64,000 bases of DNA, taken from assembly GCA_963513935.1 (NCBI GenBank), contig OY740767.1:80836060-80900059 (forward strand). The letters are read 5' to 3'. This stretch comes from Aphrophora alni. Lineage: Eukaryota; Arthropoda; Insecta; Hemiptera; Aphrophoridae. A model generated the notes under the pieces. The model saw nothing but the letters and a program-made list of their open reading frames with translations, ran no database searches and was not told the origin of the DNA. Made by a program: the position numbers and the translations under genes. Positions 54,480 through 64,000 of the stretch are shown here, piece by piece; position 1 is the first letter of the stretch; every line of letters starts with the position of its first letter.

Positions 54480-54960
54480 TGTTATTAGGATGTTTAAGGT
54501 CGTCGATGTCATTTGATTTCGTTTGAAATATAACGTTCTTCGAGTGACCTGAATAGTCTTGTGGATTAGGGTCAGGTGACCTTCTTCTCCATTCCACAAG
54601 TCCCTTTCTTCCTTTACATCTTCTTGCGAAAAGTAAGTCGTACTAAAGTCGAAAAAGATTGTGTCATACTTGACGGCCATAGTGAGATGTTGCTCCGGCT
54701 AGAAGAAAAAAAAGTTTTGATGTCCCTTCTCCAAACATCTTTTGGATTTCAGGCATGATCTTCTAATATTTCAACACATTTATCAAATTTTCCTCAATTA
54801 TAAGTAGTCCGACCAACTGGATGTGATTAAATGATGCTATAAAATATTTTCAAGTGTATAGTGTAAGATATTGGACATAGTAAAGTGGATTTTTTTGTGC
54901 CCAGTAATGACAATTCTAAATGTTCTCGATAACATTTTCCGTGAAAAAATCCTCGTTTCT
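54480..54960 (-). pseudogene. Mariner-like (DDE_3) transposase remnant
   Basis: On the - strand the family blocks appear in order but in shifting frames. NCHYWAQKNP lies at about 54,890-54,920 (family pattern NRHN..YW...NPH), followed by a weak GLLIIEENL block. ATSHYG lies near 54,670-54,690 (from the QQDGA.SHY block, catalytic Asp not clearly kept). LVEW then SPDPNPQDYSG covers 54,545-54,600 (family EWP.RSPDL.P.DYFLWG, third catalytic Asp present), and HSKNVIFQTKSNDIDDLK follows at about 54,495-54,545. The last block is the best preserved. The 75- and 60-codon frames that cross this place on either strand are chance frames. No terminal repeats were found. A third copy of the same broad family lies at 58,536-59,655. 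Confidence 0.75.
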
Positions 54961-55010
54961 AAAAAGCATCACACGTAGTAAAACAGGTTCTGTCCCAAGC
55001 TTACCCATCA

Positions 55011-58000
55011 TGTACAAGCATCAAAAGGTCTGTTTATTATACCTTTTTACCGCTCCCTTTGAATAGCTACATGCTCAATATCTGTAAACTAGGGAACATT
55101 GATTGAAAAGTGTACGAATCGGGCAGCGCTATATAATTCTGAAATTAAGAGAGTTTAATATGGAAATTATTCCACTGGTCTAACTCGTAATGGAATAAAA
55201 ACATTAAAAATTTAGACTAAAGCGCATATTTTATTTTTAGTTTGATATTTCAAAAATTCTAACAATTATTATTTTATTCAAACAAACAAAATAAATCTTT
55301 AAATTGTATTACCTATACAAATTTCTCATTTAAAACTCTAAATATTATTTTATTACCATTGACATAAAATTAGATCAAATTAAGTAAGTGTTCTTTTAAA
55401 AATTTCATTTTGTTTTATTCTTTTGATATATCTTATTAGTTGTCAGCAGTCTCATAGTTGTCGGGTGGCAGGATGAATCTGAGAGTTTTTTAAAATTAAA
55501 AATATATATATAATTGTGAGAACAGACAATTTTTAAAATGTCTGTGTATTGTTAACCTATAAGAGTTAACAAAATTAAATAGATATACGACAAAGATTAT
55601 TGAAGAAGACATGTTAAATATGAAATACCAGTTTAGTCGTCGTAGTGATCAAGTCTCACCAGTGATACATCTACAACGCTGTTTAGGAGATGTAAGTTTA
55701 TATTTACTAACAACAAAACTTCAACTAATATCAGTTTCCACAAGTCTTTCTTTTATTAACAATTAAAACTTCAAAATGGTATTTCTTTAATAATATAATA
55801 TAAATATATATTTTCTTTGACCAACTAAGAATGATTTTATTTACAGTAAAATGAATGCCATATTTGTGATTTATAATATTTAAAAGGACGAAAAGTTCTA
55901 GAAATCAAATCCAAATTAAAAAAGTAGATCCAAATATATATTAAAGATGAAATATATACACTCACGTACACGCACGCACACACACGCACCCCCCCCACAC
56001 ACACACCAAAATATATATAATTTCAATAAACAAAAACCGAAATTGATTGAAAACGTTATATATAATTCATAATAATATCTACTATTGAAGGTGAACATTA
56101 TTTTCTTTTTCAAGTAGAGCGAGGAAATAATTTAAGGAACAACATCAAGAGATCATTGTAAATTATCATTAATCCCCCTACATATGAAGGTTTTGAGTAT
56201 AAGGGAAATGAGAGAGATATTTTAGACATAGAGAAAAGTATTTATTCTACGAAATGTGTGCCCTTAAAGGTAGAATAAAACATTTTCATAAGCTAGGCTT
56301 GTTAACTTAAATCTATAACTGTGAAGGTTTACACTGTTAAATTAGTAATATATTATTATAAATTGTAACTTTTTGTGATTTAATATCACATTTATTTTAA
56401 GTATATTTTTTAAATAATCTGTTCTGTTTTTCGATAATCATATTCGAGTTATTTGAAGAGAAATACAATTTTGAAATGTATTTAGTTCATAGTGTTGTAG
56501 AATTAAGGATTTATCATTTTTTTTAAGTACACATAAATTGACTTTTTAAAGAAAAGAATTCAATTAAAAATAAAAATAAAATCCTCTTTGAAGACAAGGA
56601 GCTGTTAGTTGATAAAAGTGAGATACAAATACACCAAAATAACTATAGGTCTATTTTCTATCTTATAACCAAACTCAACTCTTAACCAAAGTTATGTAAT
56701 AATGATTTTAATATAAATAGAAATATTCTTGAGTATAAAATAAACATGTTGGGATTAGGAATACCAGTTGCGTGAATAATAGTGCTTATATTAAGTTATT
56801 GTACTTTAAGTATATGTAATATTCTGTACGAGTGTAATTATCCACAAAAATCTTGAGCAATACGAGAACATTCGAAGAAAACGATTTAGAATTTAAAACG
56901 ACTTCACTATACTCTAGTAGTTTAGGGTTTTTTCGGAAGTAACAATTGAGGATGTTGGATTTTCCATTGACACTTCGACTTCTTCTTCTTTTTTTTACAT
57001 TGCTGCTTGTAGAAATTTAATCAATCTCTTTACTAATTATACATTTATAATATAATTAATTATTTCTTACATTTTATTATAGCCGTTATAACAAAGGCTG
57101 TTCATATGAGCAGTCAAATGTCGATGATATTGGTGTTTCCAGAATAGCATAATATTTACAAACAATGATTTGGGAATAAAACTTGATCGGAGCAATATAC
57201 TTCTCGCAAGGCATAAGTGATTGAGCACTAAATGGAAATAAATTATCACAACTATTGTTCTAAAACTTTTCACTCACAAAATTTCTAATTTCTAATTTCA
57301 CCGTTAAAATTATATAACATATAACCAAGTTTTTCTGTTACTTTTACCTATTTTAGCACACTATATAAATATACTCTGTCTTGAAGTTTATATCAAATAC
57401 AAAGTATAAATATTTCGTAATATATATTTCAATTTTAAGGTGTATAAAACCCGTTTGGTGTCTCCATTTTGATATACAATATAGGTACGTTCTTACGTCT
57501 TTCACTTTGTCCTTTAAACAGAGCTCAATAAAAACACTTGAGGCCTTAATAAATATATATGTGTATATTAGGATCATTGATATTCTATTTTAACTTTAAT
57601 AGTTATTTATTAAAAAAATTAAAAACTAATGTTGTCCATTTGATTTAGAAGTTATATTTATCTTGTATTTTGTTATGCTTTCTTTGTAAGGGAAAAAGAG
57701 GGAAAATACAGAAATGAAGTTAAATTTACGTGAAAATTACAAAAAAGAGAGAAATAAGAATTTACTTTTCATCGATTTCTTGAAGATATTTACATACAGT
57801 AAAGAAGTAAAGAGGATACAGATCTAAAATAAAATTTGCTTTATAATTAAAATTTCTAAAATATAAATTAGATGTTAACAAACAATTTTTAATCATTAAT
57901 AATAGCACGCCATATACCACAATTCAAAATAACTAATAGAAACTATTACATAAGAGGTGGTATTGTGTTGGGCTTACCACTATTCACTACTAACTAAAGA

Positions 58001-58535
58001 GCTTAAATGTAATTTTTATACGGAATTTCCTGTAACTATTATGAATATTACCATAATTATTAAAACAAAACCCTTAACTTATACATCAAAAAAATATCTC
58101 GCTTTTAATTTTTAACTATTCTGCTTTAAACTGATTGCACGTCAATAGCGCTTAGGTCAAGTTGTTAAAATAGTTTATATTTTATTGCTATTATGTTGTA
58201 AATCGCTTGTGCATTCATCGTTTTTAATAATTAATTTTATAAAAGTATTCAATTAAATCCCAGACATGTAATCGTGATTACATATTTATGATTTGCATAT
58301 CGGTTTTTAATACGTATACAATAAATTAGTTCAAATTCATATCTTTGATCAGATTGTTTATGCAGTTCAATAATCAATTATTTTATTTGACTATTAAAAT
58401 ATATAAATTCAGTTTATGGTAAAAACTGCATTTTTACAATGCATTTGTCCATATTTTAAAAACTGCATTCATTCATATTTTAGTAAATAAAATGTATTTA
58501 AAATATGTAAACTGTTCAAAGAAACATAGAGATAT
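55011..58535. other. AT-rich non-coding stretch
   Basis: Contains the CA-rich patch at 55,961-56,007. Short frames at 57,067-57,273 (-) and at 57,353-57,593 (overlapping on both strands) show no motif. No gene is seen. Confidence 0.55.
55961..56007. repeat. Imperfect (CA)n with a C run
   Basis: CACACGCAC-type repeats broken by eight or so consecutive C, a local simple-sequence patch. Confidence 0.85.
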
Positions 58536-58619
58536 TATACAGAGTTGTAATTAAAGAATGTTGGGGTTTTGAACATGATTTAAATGAAAACAAAATTACT
58601 TAGAGTTGATGTTGTTTAT

Positions 58620-59450
58620 TTATCTAAATCGTCGTCTGTAACAGTTTTTTTTTTTTTTTTTTTTTTTTTTTACATAAATAATTATTTCAATATGTTCCCC
58701 TTTAGTCGCTCGGCGAATTTCCAATAATCGATTTCTGCCTAAATATTTGTTAACGGTTGTCATTGCTTCATTAATCCTGTACATTAAGCGACTTAGTCCA
58801 CGAAATTTTCTCGATAAACAATGTTTTTCATGTACCCTCACGAGAAGAAATCGCAAAGTGTCATGTCTGGGCTCCTTGAAGTAAAGCGTATAGGTCCTTG
58901 CTGGCCTATCCATTGATGACCAAACTTATCATTCAAAGTGTCTATGTCAAATGACGTAGTGTGTGGTGCGCCATCTTGTTGGAAATGAAGTTGTTGGATG
59001 TTTTCGAGTTATTCAGCTAAGGAAAACCATAACTGATTAACATATCGAGATACACAATTTCATTAATTTTCTTTTCAGCAAAGAAGGAAGGCCCTGTCAG
59101 ACGATTTCCATCACACGACACCAAACATAAACTTTAGGCGAGTAGCGTATTTTCTGAAAAAATATATGTGGGTTTTTAGATCCCCATATGCGTGAATTGT
59201 GTCTGTTAACAGATTCATTAGCATGGAATGTAGCTTCGTCTGACAAAATTATATCATCTAATAATTATTGGTTTTCATCAATCTTGTTCAACATTCCAAC
59301 AGCGAAATTAAAACCATTTGCACCATCATTAGTTTTCAATTCCTGCAAATTTTTTTTTGTATTCGCATCGAAATGCAAGTTGCACTGATATTACAGACTT
59401 GAATTCAACCAGCAACAAAAGACATTTTACTTTTTCTTTATTAGATAACA
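58620..59450 (-). pseudogene. Transposase pseudogene of the mariner-like element (DDE_3)
   Basis: The - strand reading starts near 59,450 with MLSNKEKVKCLLLLVEF, then jumps to ILSDEATFHANESVNRHNSR at about 59,205-59,250, where the first catalytic Asp lies. The helix-turn-helix region between them is deleted. Next come NPHIFFQ, VYVWCRVME, and, after a frameshift, LTGPSFFAEKKINEIVYLDM. LQQDGAPPHYV follows at about 58,950-58,982 (second Asp), then RSPDMTLCDFF at about 58,840-58,876 (third Asp), spread over two or more frames. A long A run (element strand, 58,645-58,671) has grown inside the end of the gene. Several stops and frameshifts make it inactive. The catalytic signature and spacing (about 36 residues between the last two Asp) fit the mariner side of IS630/Tc1/mariner. 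Confidence 0.85.
58645..58671. repeat. Poly(T) run (poly(A) on the transposon strand)
   Basis: Twenty-seven T within the transposase pseudogene, near its 3' end. It gives the poly-Lys stretch in the overlapping - strand frame. Confidence 0.95.
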
Positions 59451-60836
59451 TAATATCACACTCCACAGAGAACACTCCAGAAAACACAACACACTAACAC
59501 AACAATGTAAGAACTAATTTTGTGGTTACAACAGCTGTTAATCAAATGTTTGTTTATAGGCTATCAGTCATACCAATACAACAACACACAATTTTTCTAC
59601 TGTCTTCGTATGAATTATTGAAACATCACCATTCTTTTATGATAACCCTTGTATATTACTAATAATGATTTTAAATTGAAATATATCCCTACCATATTCC
59701 GTATGGGTACAGACATATATCGTTGGTTGCGTTGACCTCTACCACAACTAATACCAATACAATCTGTTGGGATAATCTAACATACTCCTGTATGTTTTAT
59801 TGTATTATCTAGGTGCCTTATTTAGTTGTGGAATGAAGGTGTGTTTGTCAGTATTGTTATAGAATTGGAAATTTCTGATAATATATTTATATTAATCTAT
59901 TTGTTTGATTATATGAAGTTTAATTGGTTTTCTTTCGTGAAATGGACTGGACTTAAATAACTTTGAAAACTATTGTTAAAAGAAACTTTAGGTTTTAAGT
60001 AATTTCATTTCTATAATTGACCAAATTTTTATCGGATTTGTTTAATAATTAAATAGGAATATTGCGTAATGAGAGCTTTGCTAAATATAAAATAACATCA
60101 ATGCAAATAAATTAAAGTTTTTGAAACTGATCAATTTTATATCTATAGTTATCGGATAACCTGAACGATTCAGTACAATCACTTTTATAACTTTCATTTA
60201 TTATATCAAATTAGGTTATGGTATTAAAAATTATAGAATATATTTGTTTAATACGACTTTCCATTCCTGCTCAATGTAACTCCTGTCATCAGGCATTTGA
60301 AATTGTCTTATAAAATACAAGGCCGTGTCTGATCTTTTGGAGATTGTCCTGTTGCATCCCTTGTCTCCTATCCTTACACAAGTAATTATAATATTTATAT
60401 TATGAATCATTATAATAATTACTACATTTTCTGTATTACGATGGGACGTAACAAAGATAATTACATTCCGTCGAAAATATTCTTAAAAGAATTAACGATG
60501 GAATTGACTACTTTGATTTTGAAACCATCATTGATGTATCTAATTTTTATTTCAAGCCTATACATTTTGTAAATATTCTACATACAGTAGTAATGACTTA
60601 GTATTTCCTGATACCTCCAGATATTATTATTATTTTTAATTAGTTTGTACTTTTAGTCAATAATATAAAAGCTATTAATGTTGCTGCTATTGATGCCCTT
60701 TGAAAAAATGCCTCCAGATGTAAAAATGGCTCCCTAATGAGTAGTGTGGCGTGCAACAGAAATGAACTCTATAAACAATGAATTTGGAAGTTTGGCATAG
60801 CCTAATTAAAGATAAGGATACATTTGTGACAAAAAA

Positions 60837-60859
60837 GAGAGAGAGAGAGAGAGAGAAAG
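60837..60859. repeat. (GA)n microsatellite
   Basis: A short GA array of about 20 bp. Confidence 0.93.
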
Positions 60860-61121
60860 AGTTGTGATGTGATACCGTTGGTGATTTGATGTTGAAGTAT
60901 CAATATTCATTCGCGGGTAGTTATTATGATGCACAGTTTCACGCAAATTACAATGTCGCAGTAATTTCAGAAGCTAGTAAATAAATAGATTTCATGTTCC
61001 TAAAAAGGATGATATATTTTATAAAAAGAGCTTGATATAAAACACTGTACAAAGTGATAATAAATTACAGAGTTGAACATTAATTTTCTGTATCTTTTGT
61101 ATGGGTTGATCGGCGAATGGC

Positions 61122-61172
61122 TACAACCTATAGTGGAGACCTAGGCTCTCTATAAGATGGCACCACTATAGA
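61122..61172. repeat. Small inverted repeat
   Basis: CTATAGTGG and CCACTATAG face each other about 25 bp apart in a GC-richer patch and could form a stem-loop. Function unknown. Confidence 0.6.
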
Positions 61173-64000
61173 TGGGAAAGGGAGATAGGGTCAGTAGATA
61201 TAGTTATTGTTTTATAAAAATAAATCTACAATATACACTTCACATACATGGATATTATGTAATGAGATATGAAACAAATATTCTAAGCCTATGGCAACTA
61301 GGAATACTACACTTAATACATCGAGAAAAACGTCTAAAGCGTTGTTGAATAACATTCTCTTTAAGGCGGGCAAGTAAATGTCCTCCAGTCAAAAAATTAC
61401 CAGGAGTCAAATAATCTTATCCATCATCAGGTTACGTCGAAATGCGCTGGGACTCGTCTGTGGTATGTTATTACTTCAATACATAATAATGTAGTAATAT
61501 TTTCTGTGGTAAAATGTTTCTGCGATTTTCTTATATATTTTTTTTCAAATTATATTTATTTAGTATACTTTACTCCTACATCTCATAGACCACTAAAGAG
61601 TTCAACATAAGGAATGTAAAAATGTTTTGATTTATTAAATGCTAGGATATATTATAATTTGTAGCTTGAAGTAGCTCTTAGATTCCTTTTAGATCTCGTG
61701 CTGCTACCGAAGTTTGTTCCTTGGTGGGAATAAATATTTTGAGGTAGACCTCGTCTACTTATAAATCATCTATACAAGATTTAGTAGTAAGAGATCAAAA
61801 GAGTTTTTAATATATGGCTTCACTGACATTCAAACGAAAACGGGAATGTATCATTTTAAGTTGTGCGTTACGTCTATTATATATTTACAAAATAAAGATC
61901 AGCAAAGTCTAAACCTAAATTGTCAAAGCGTTTCCTTTGTTAAGTTCTTGAGAGAAAAGATCTTCCATATGTGTTTTTGAAGAGATTTCGATTTTAATGT
62001 ATAAAATGGAAAGGGGTTAAATATGGTTTAACTTTTCCTTTCTAGGAATCCAGGGAATCCAATAATCGAGTTGTATAAGTGATTGTTACAACTACGACAA
62101 CAATTTAGGGTATTTGAGTGGTAATATCTCTAAGAAGACTTGCCAATGACTTTTTGAATGAATAAGATTTGGAAGTTTTCACCTTGTGTTAAAGGAGCAA
62201 TACTTAGTTCACCCACACTATGAGACTACCCTAGCAACGAAAAGGAGAGAAGGATATTTTTGTCCTTTAACAATTCTTTTCTTACATAACTGCATGAAGA
62301 TAAATGGACGTCCAAAACTCAAATGCCAATCTATGTATGTCATATTATGGAATTATTTGATAGGGTTAGTTAGAGAGATGCGATAAATATAGCTGAAAGA
62401 GTAGACAATGAAGACTCCTTAGGATATAAGTGGTGAGTTAACAAATAGTTGAGAAGCTAATATTACCTACTTTTTTATAATAAATCTTGAATATTGCTTT
62501 TTTTATACTTTTACAACTTAGCAGTTCTAACTATATCGCTTTAAGTTAATGTGATGTTTACAAGCCAATATCCTATGAACTAAACCTCGGTTGATTGAGG
62601 GTGGAACTTTGGCTTTTGACATTTCCACAGTGAAAAGTTAACAACACTATATAACAACATGATTCATCTCTTGAAATTGTGAGTCACAGTTTCAAAATTT
62701 TCGAGCTCCTATAGGATCGATAACAATAATACAAATAATATTAATAATAAGTATATATTTATATTTTAGTAATATCTGGAAGATTAAGTGCTATGAATTA
62801 TATACATATACATAATTAAGTAAACAGCTGAGAAAAACAAATACATTGCGATTGACTTTTTGAGATTGTTGAGAATGTTGTAACAATACATTTATTATTT
62901 ATTAATTTTTTTATTTTTGTTTTAGTTATTTTTTTAATATTTTTATTTTATTTTTTAATTAGTAATTACTGTTTTAAGGGTAACAGAGTTGTAACAGATT
63001 ATAAATAAAAAATTTTATTTACAAATATATAATCTCACGTCATATAATGTATTACTATACACAGAATCTAACATACGCAGTTAGATATATCACTGGATAT
63101 AAATAAAATAAAACTTTTACTAATATATTTCCAGAGATCCCACATAACTACGTTTTTATTACTGGACTCAATTCGGTAAGTTATTCAGTATTATGATAAA
63201 TCTTTTGAGCATGTCTTTCATTATTGAGTTATTTGTATGCATAATATTTAGGTTAGGTTGATCGAATTTACAGAGTTCACCTGATGTCAAATGTTCCGAC
63301 TTTGTACGTGATCCCATCTGCATGTTTTAATAGCTGGCAAATTATATGAGTCATATCAAACTAGAATGAACTTCTTATAATTTAACATGGCATACTTTAT
63401 TCACAGCGGATCTTATACACTTCATCTAGAAATTATACAGTTCGTAATTCATGTTTTAAAGGAAAAGGTGGTTAAACTTATTTAAAGAGAATATGATTAA
63501 GAAATAAATTTAAGTAAGATATATAAATACGTTTAGAACCAAAATACACTATAATGCAGGGGAAACAACGTTCCCAATGCAAGATAGGCAATTACCTACC
63601 ATAAAACTATGTATAATAGGGAAAAAAACTTTAATATAGAACGATGCATTGAGTACATACAAGTATTAAATGGGGTGGGGTCTGATAACATATTTAGTCA
63701 TCCATGTAGGAATTATCAGTATCATAAGTTGATAATTTATCTCAAGCATTGATCATCACAATTTAATGTATCAGTTTCAGATAAAATCAGCAATCACAGT
63801 GTGGGTAGTAATAACATTTTATTTTGAAAGTATGACAAAGAAAATAAATAAACAATTTTTGTATGTTACCTATTTTAATGCGTCGTAAGACATCGTGTTT
63901 TTCGTAGCTTTTGAGTTTTTCAATACCATTTCCACTCCGGAATATTCAAGTTGGCCCTTCCGAAATGGAAGTTTTGGTTTACATATTTAAAACAACACTA

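Larger units (their letters stand above)
58536..59655 (-). mobile_element. Mariner-like transposon, internally deleted, both ends present
   Basis: Ends at 58,536-58,563 and 59,627-59,655 form an imperfect inverted pair. The left reads TATACAGAGT.TGTAATTAAA and the right, on the other strand, TATACAAGGGTTATCATAAA, both continuing AGAATG.TG. This gives a 28-29 bp inverted repeat within TA-rich flanks. The inside carries a transposase on the - strand. At about 1.1 kb the element is somewhat shorter than intact mariners (about 1.3 kb), and the missing part is the DNA-binding half of the transposase. Confidence 0.88.
59656..64000. other. AT-rich to moderately GC-rich non-coding stretch
   Basis: This includes a short (GA)n run at 60,837-60,859 and a GC-richer patch at about 61,080-61,200. 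Another GC-richer patch at 61,960-62,460 holds a 66-codon + strand frame (62,186-62,386) without a family signature. No gene, element end or RNA is identified up to the window edge. Confidence 0.5.

Noticed and set aside
54453..54758. 75-codon (-) and 60-codon (+) frames as genes
   Set aside because: The true signal here is a mariner-like transposase remnant in another - strand frame (SPDPNPQDYSG); these frames are shadows.
57353..57593. Overlapping frames on both strands
   Set aside because: Chance frames with no recognisable domain on either strand.
58620..58913. 97-codon - strand frame as an intact gene
   Set aside because: It crosses the transposase pseudogene mostly out of the true frame and ends in a poly-Lys run from the A tract.
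62186..62386. 66-codon + strand frame in a GC-richer patch
   Set aside because: No family motif, no splice context and no repeat partner in the window; kept only as a note in the region description.

Overview
This is 64 kb of very AT-rich eukaryotic DNA that looks like intergenic or long-intron sequence from an animal genome, most likely an arthropod. The basis for that call is its mix of mariner-type transposase remnants, a Penelope-like element with a GIY-YIG domain, a gypsy-like LTR element with a tRNA-Lys-type primer site, and many long (TA)n arrays plus two very long (AG)n/(CT)n arrays. I recognise no intact host protein-coding gene, no rRNA, no tRNA and no CRISPR. Almost all the short open frames are chance or low-complexity readings, so I list broken elements and repeats rather than genes. 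The species cannot be named from what is visible.

Layout. 1-6,240: a 5' (AG)n array, then AT-rich DNA holding a purine-rich, GC-richer island (about 1,430-3,310, perhaps an old LTR or retroelement leader) and a small inverted-repeat segment near 3,960-4,140. 6,305-6,800: remnant of a mariner-like (DDE_3) transposase, + strand. 9,704-10,183: a 480-bp MITE-like element with inverted ends. 10,190-16,700: AT-rich DNA with (TA)n arrays only. 16,960-22,640: the best-defined structure, a 4.85-kb LTR retrotransposon (17,607-22,460, - strand) with two LTRs of about 1.15 kb, a 4-bp target duplication (CTGA), a primer-binding site, a polypurine tract, and broken gag and protease, but no reverse transcriptase or integrase. 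It interrupts an unidentified, decayed coding sequence on the same strand.

22,640-41,290: AT-rich DNA with a 71-bp near-perfect palindrome (30,274-30,344), the first copy of an unnamed dispersed repeat that keeps a matching reading frame (about 30,400-30,590), a three-copy 96-bp tandem repeat (32,383-32,673), a 22-bp-stem hairpin (35,284-35,378) and a 215-bp (CT)n array. 41,290-46,200: the first copy of a second dispersed repeat, a 173-bp tandem duplication (42,894-43,245), a GC-richer island (43,500-44,220) and the second copy of the first repeat (44,440-44,660). 46,200-51,015: mariner-type ends and a degenerate Penelope-like element (48,631-49,745, - strand). 53,125-55,010: the second copy of the second dispersed repeat and another transposase remnant. 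58,536-59,655: a mariner-like element with both terminal inverted repeats, internally deleted and frameshifted. The rest is AT-rich DNA without recognisable content.

Nothing here looks like a cooperating gene system. The window is a record of transposon insertion, decay and microsatellite growth. The items most worth follow-up are the non-autonomous LTR element and the unidentified coding remnant it splits, the two dispersed repeat families with no obvious class, and the recurring sequence next to (TA)n arrays.
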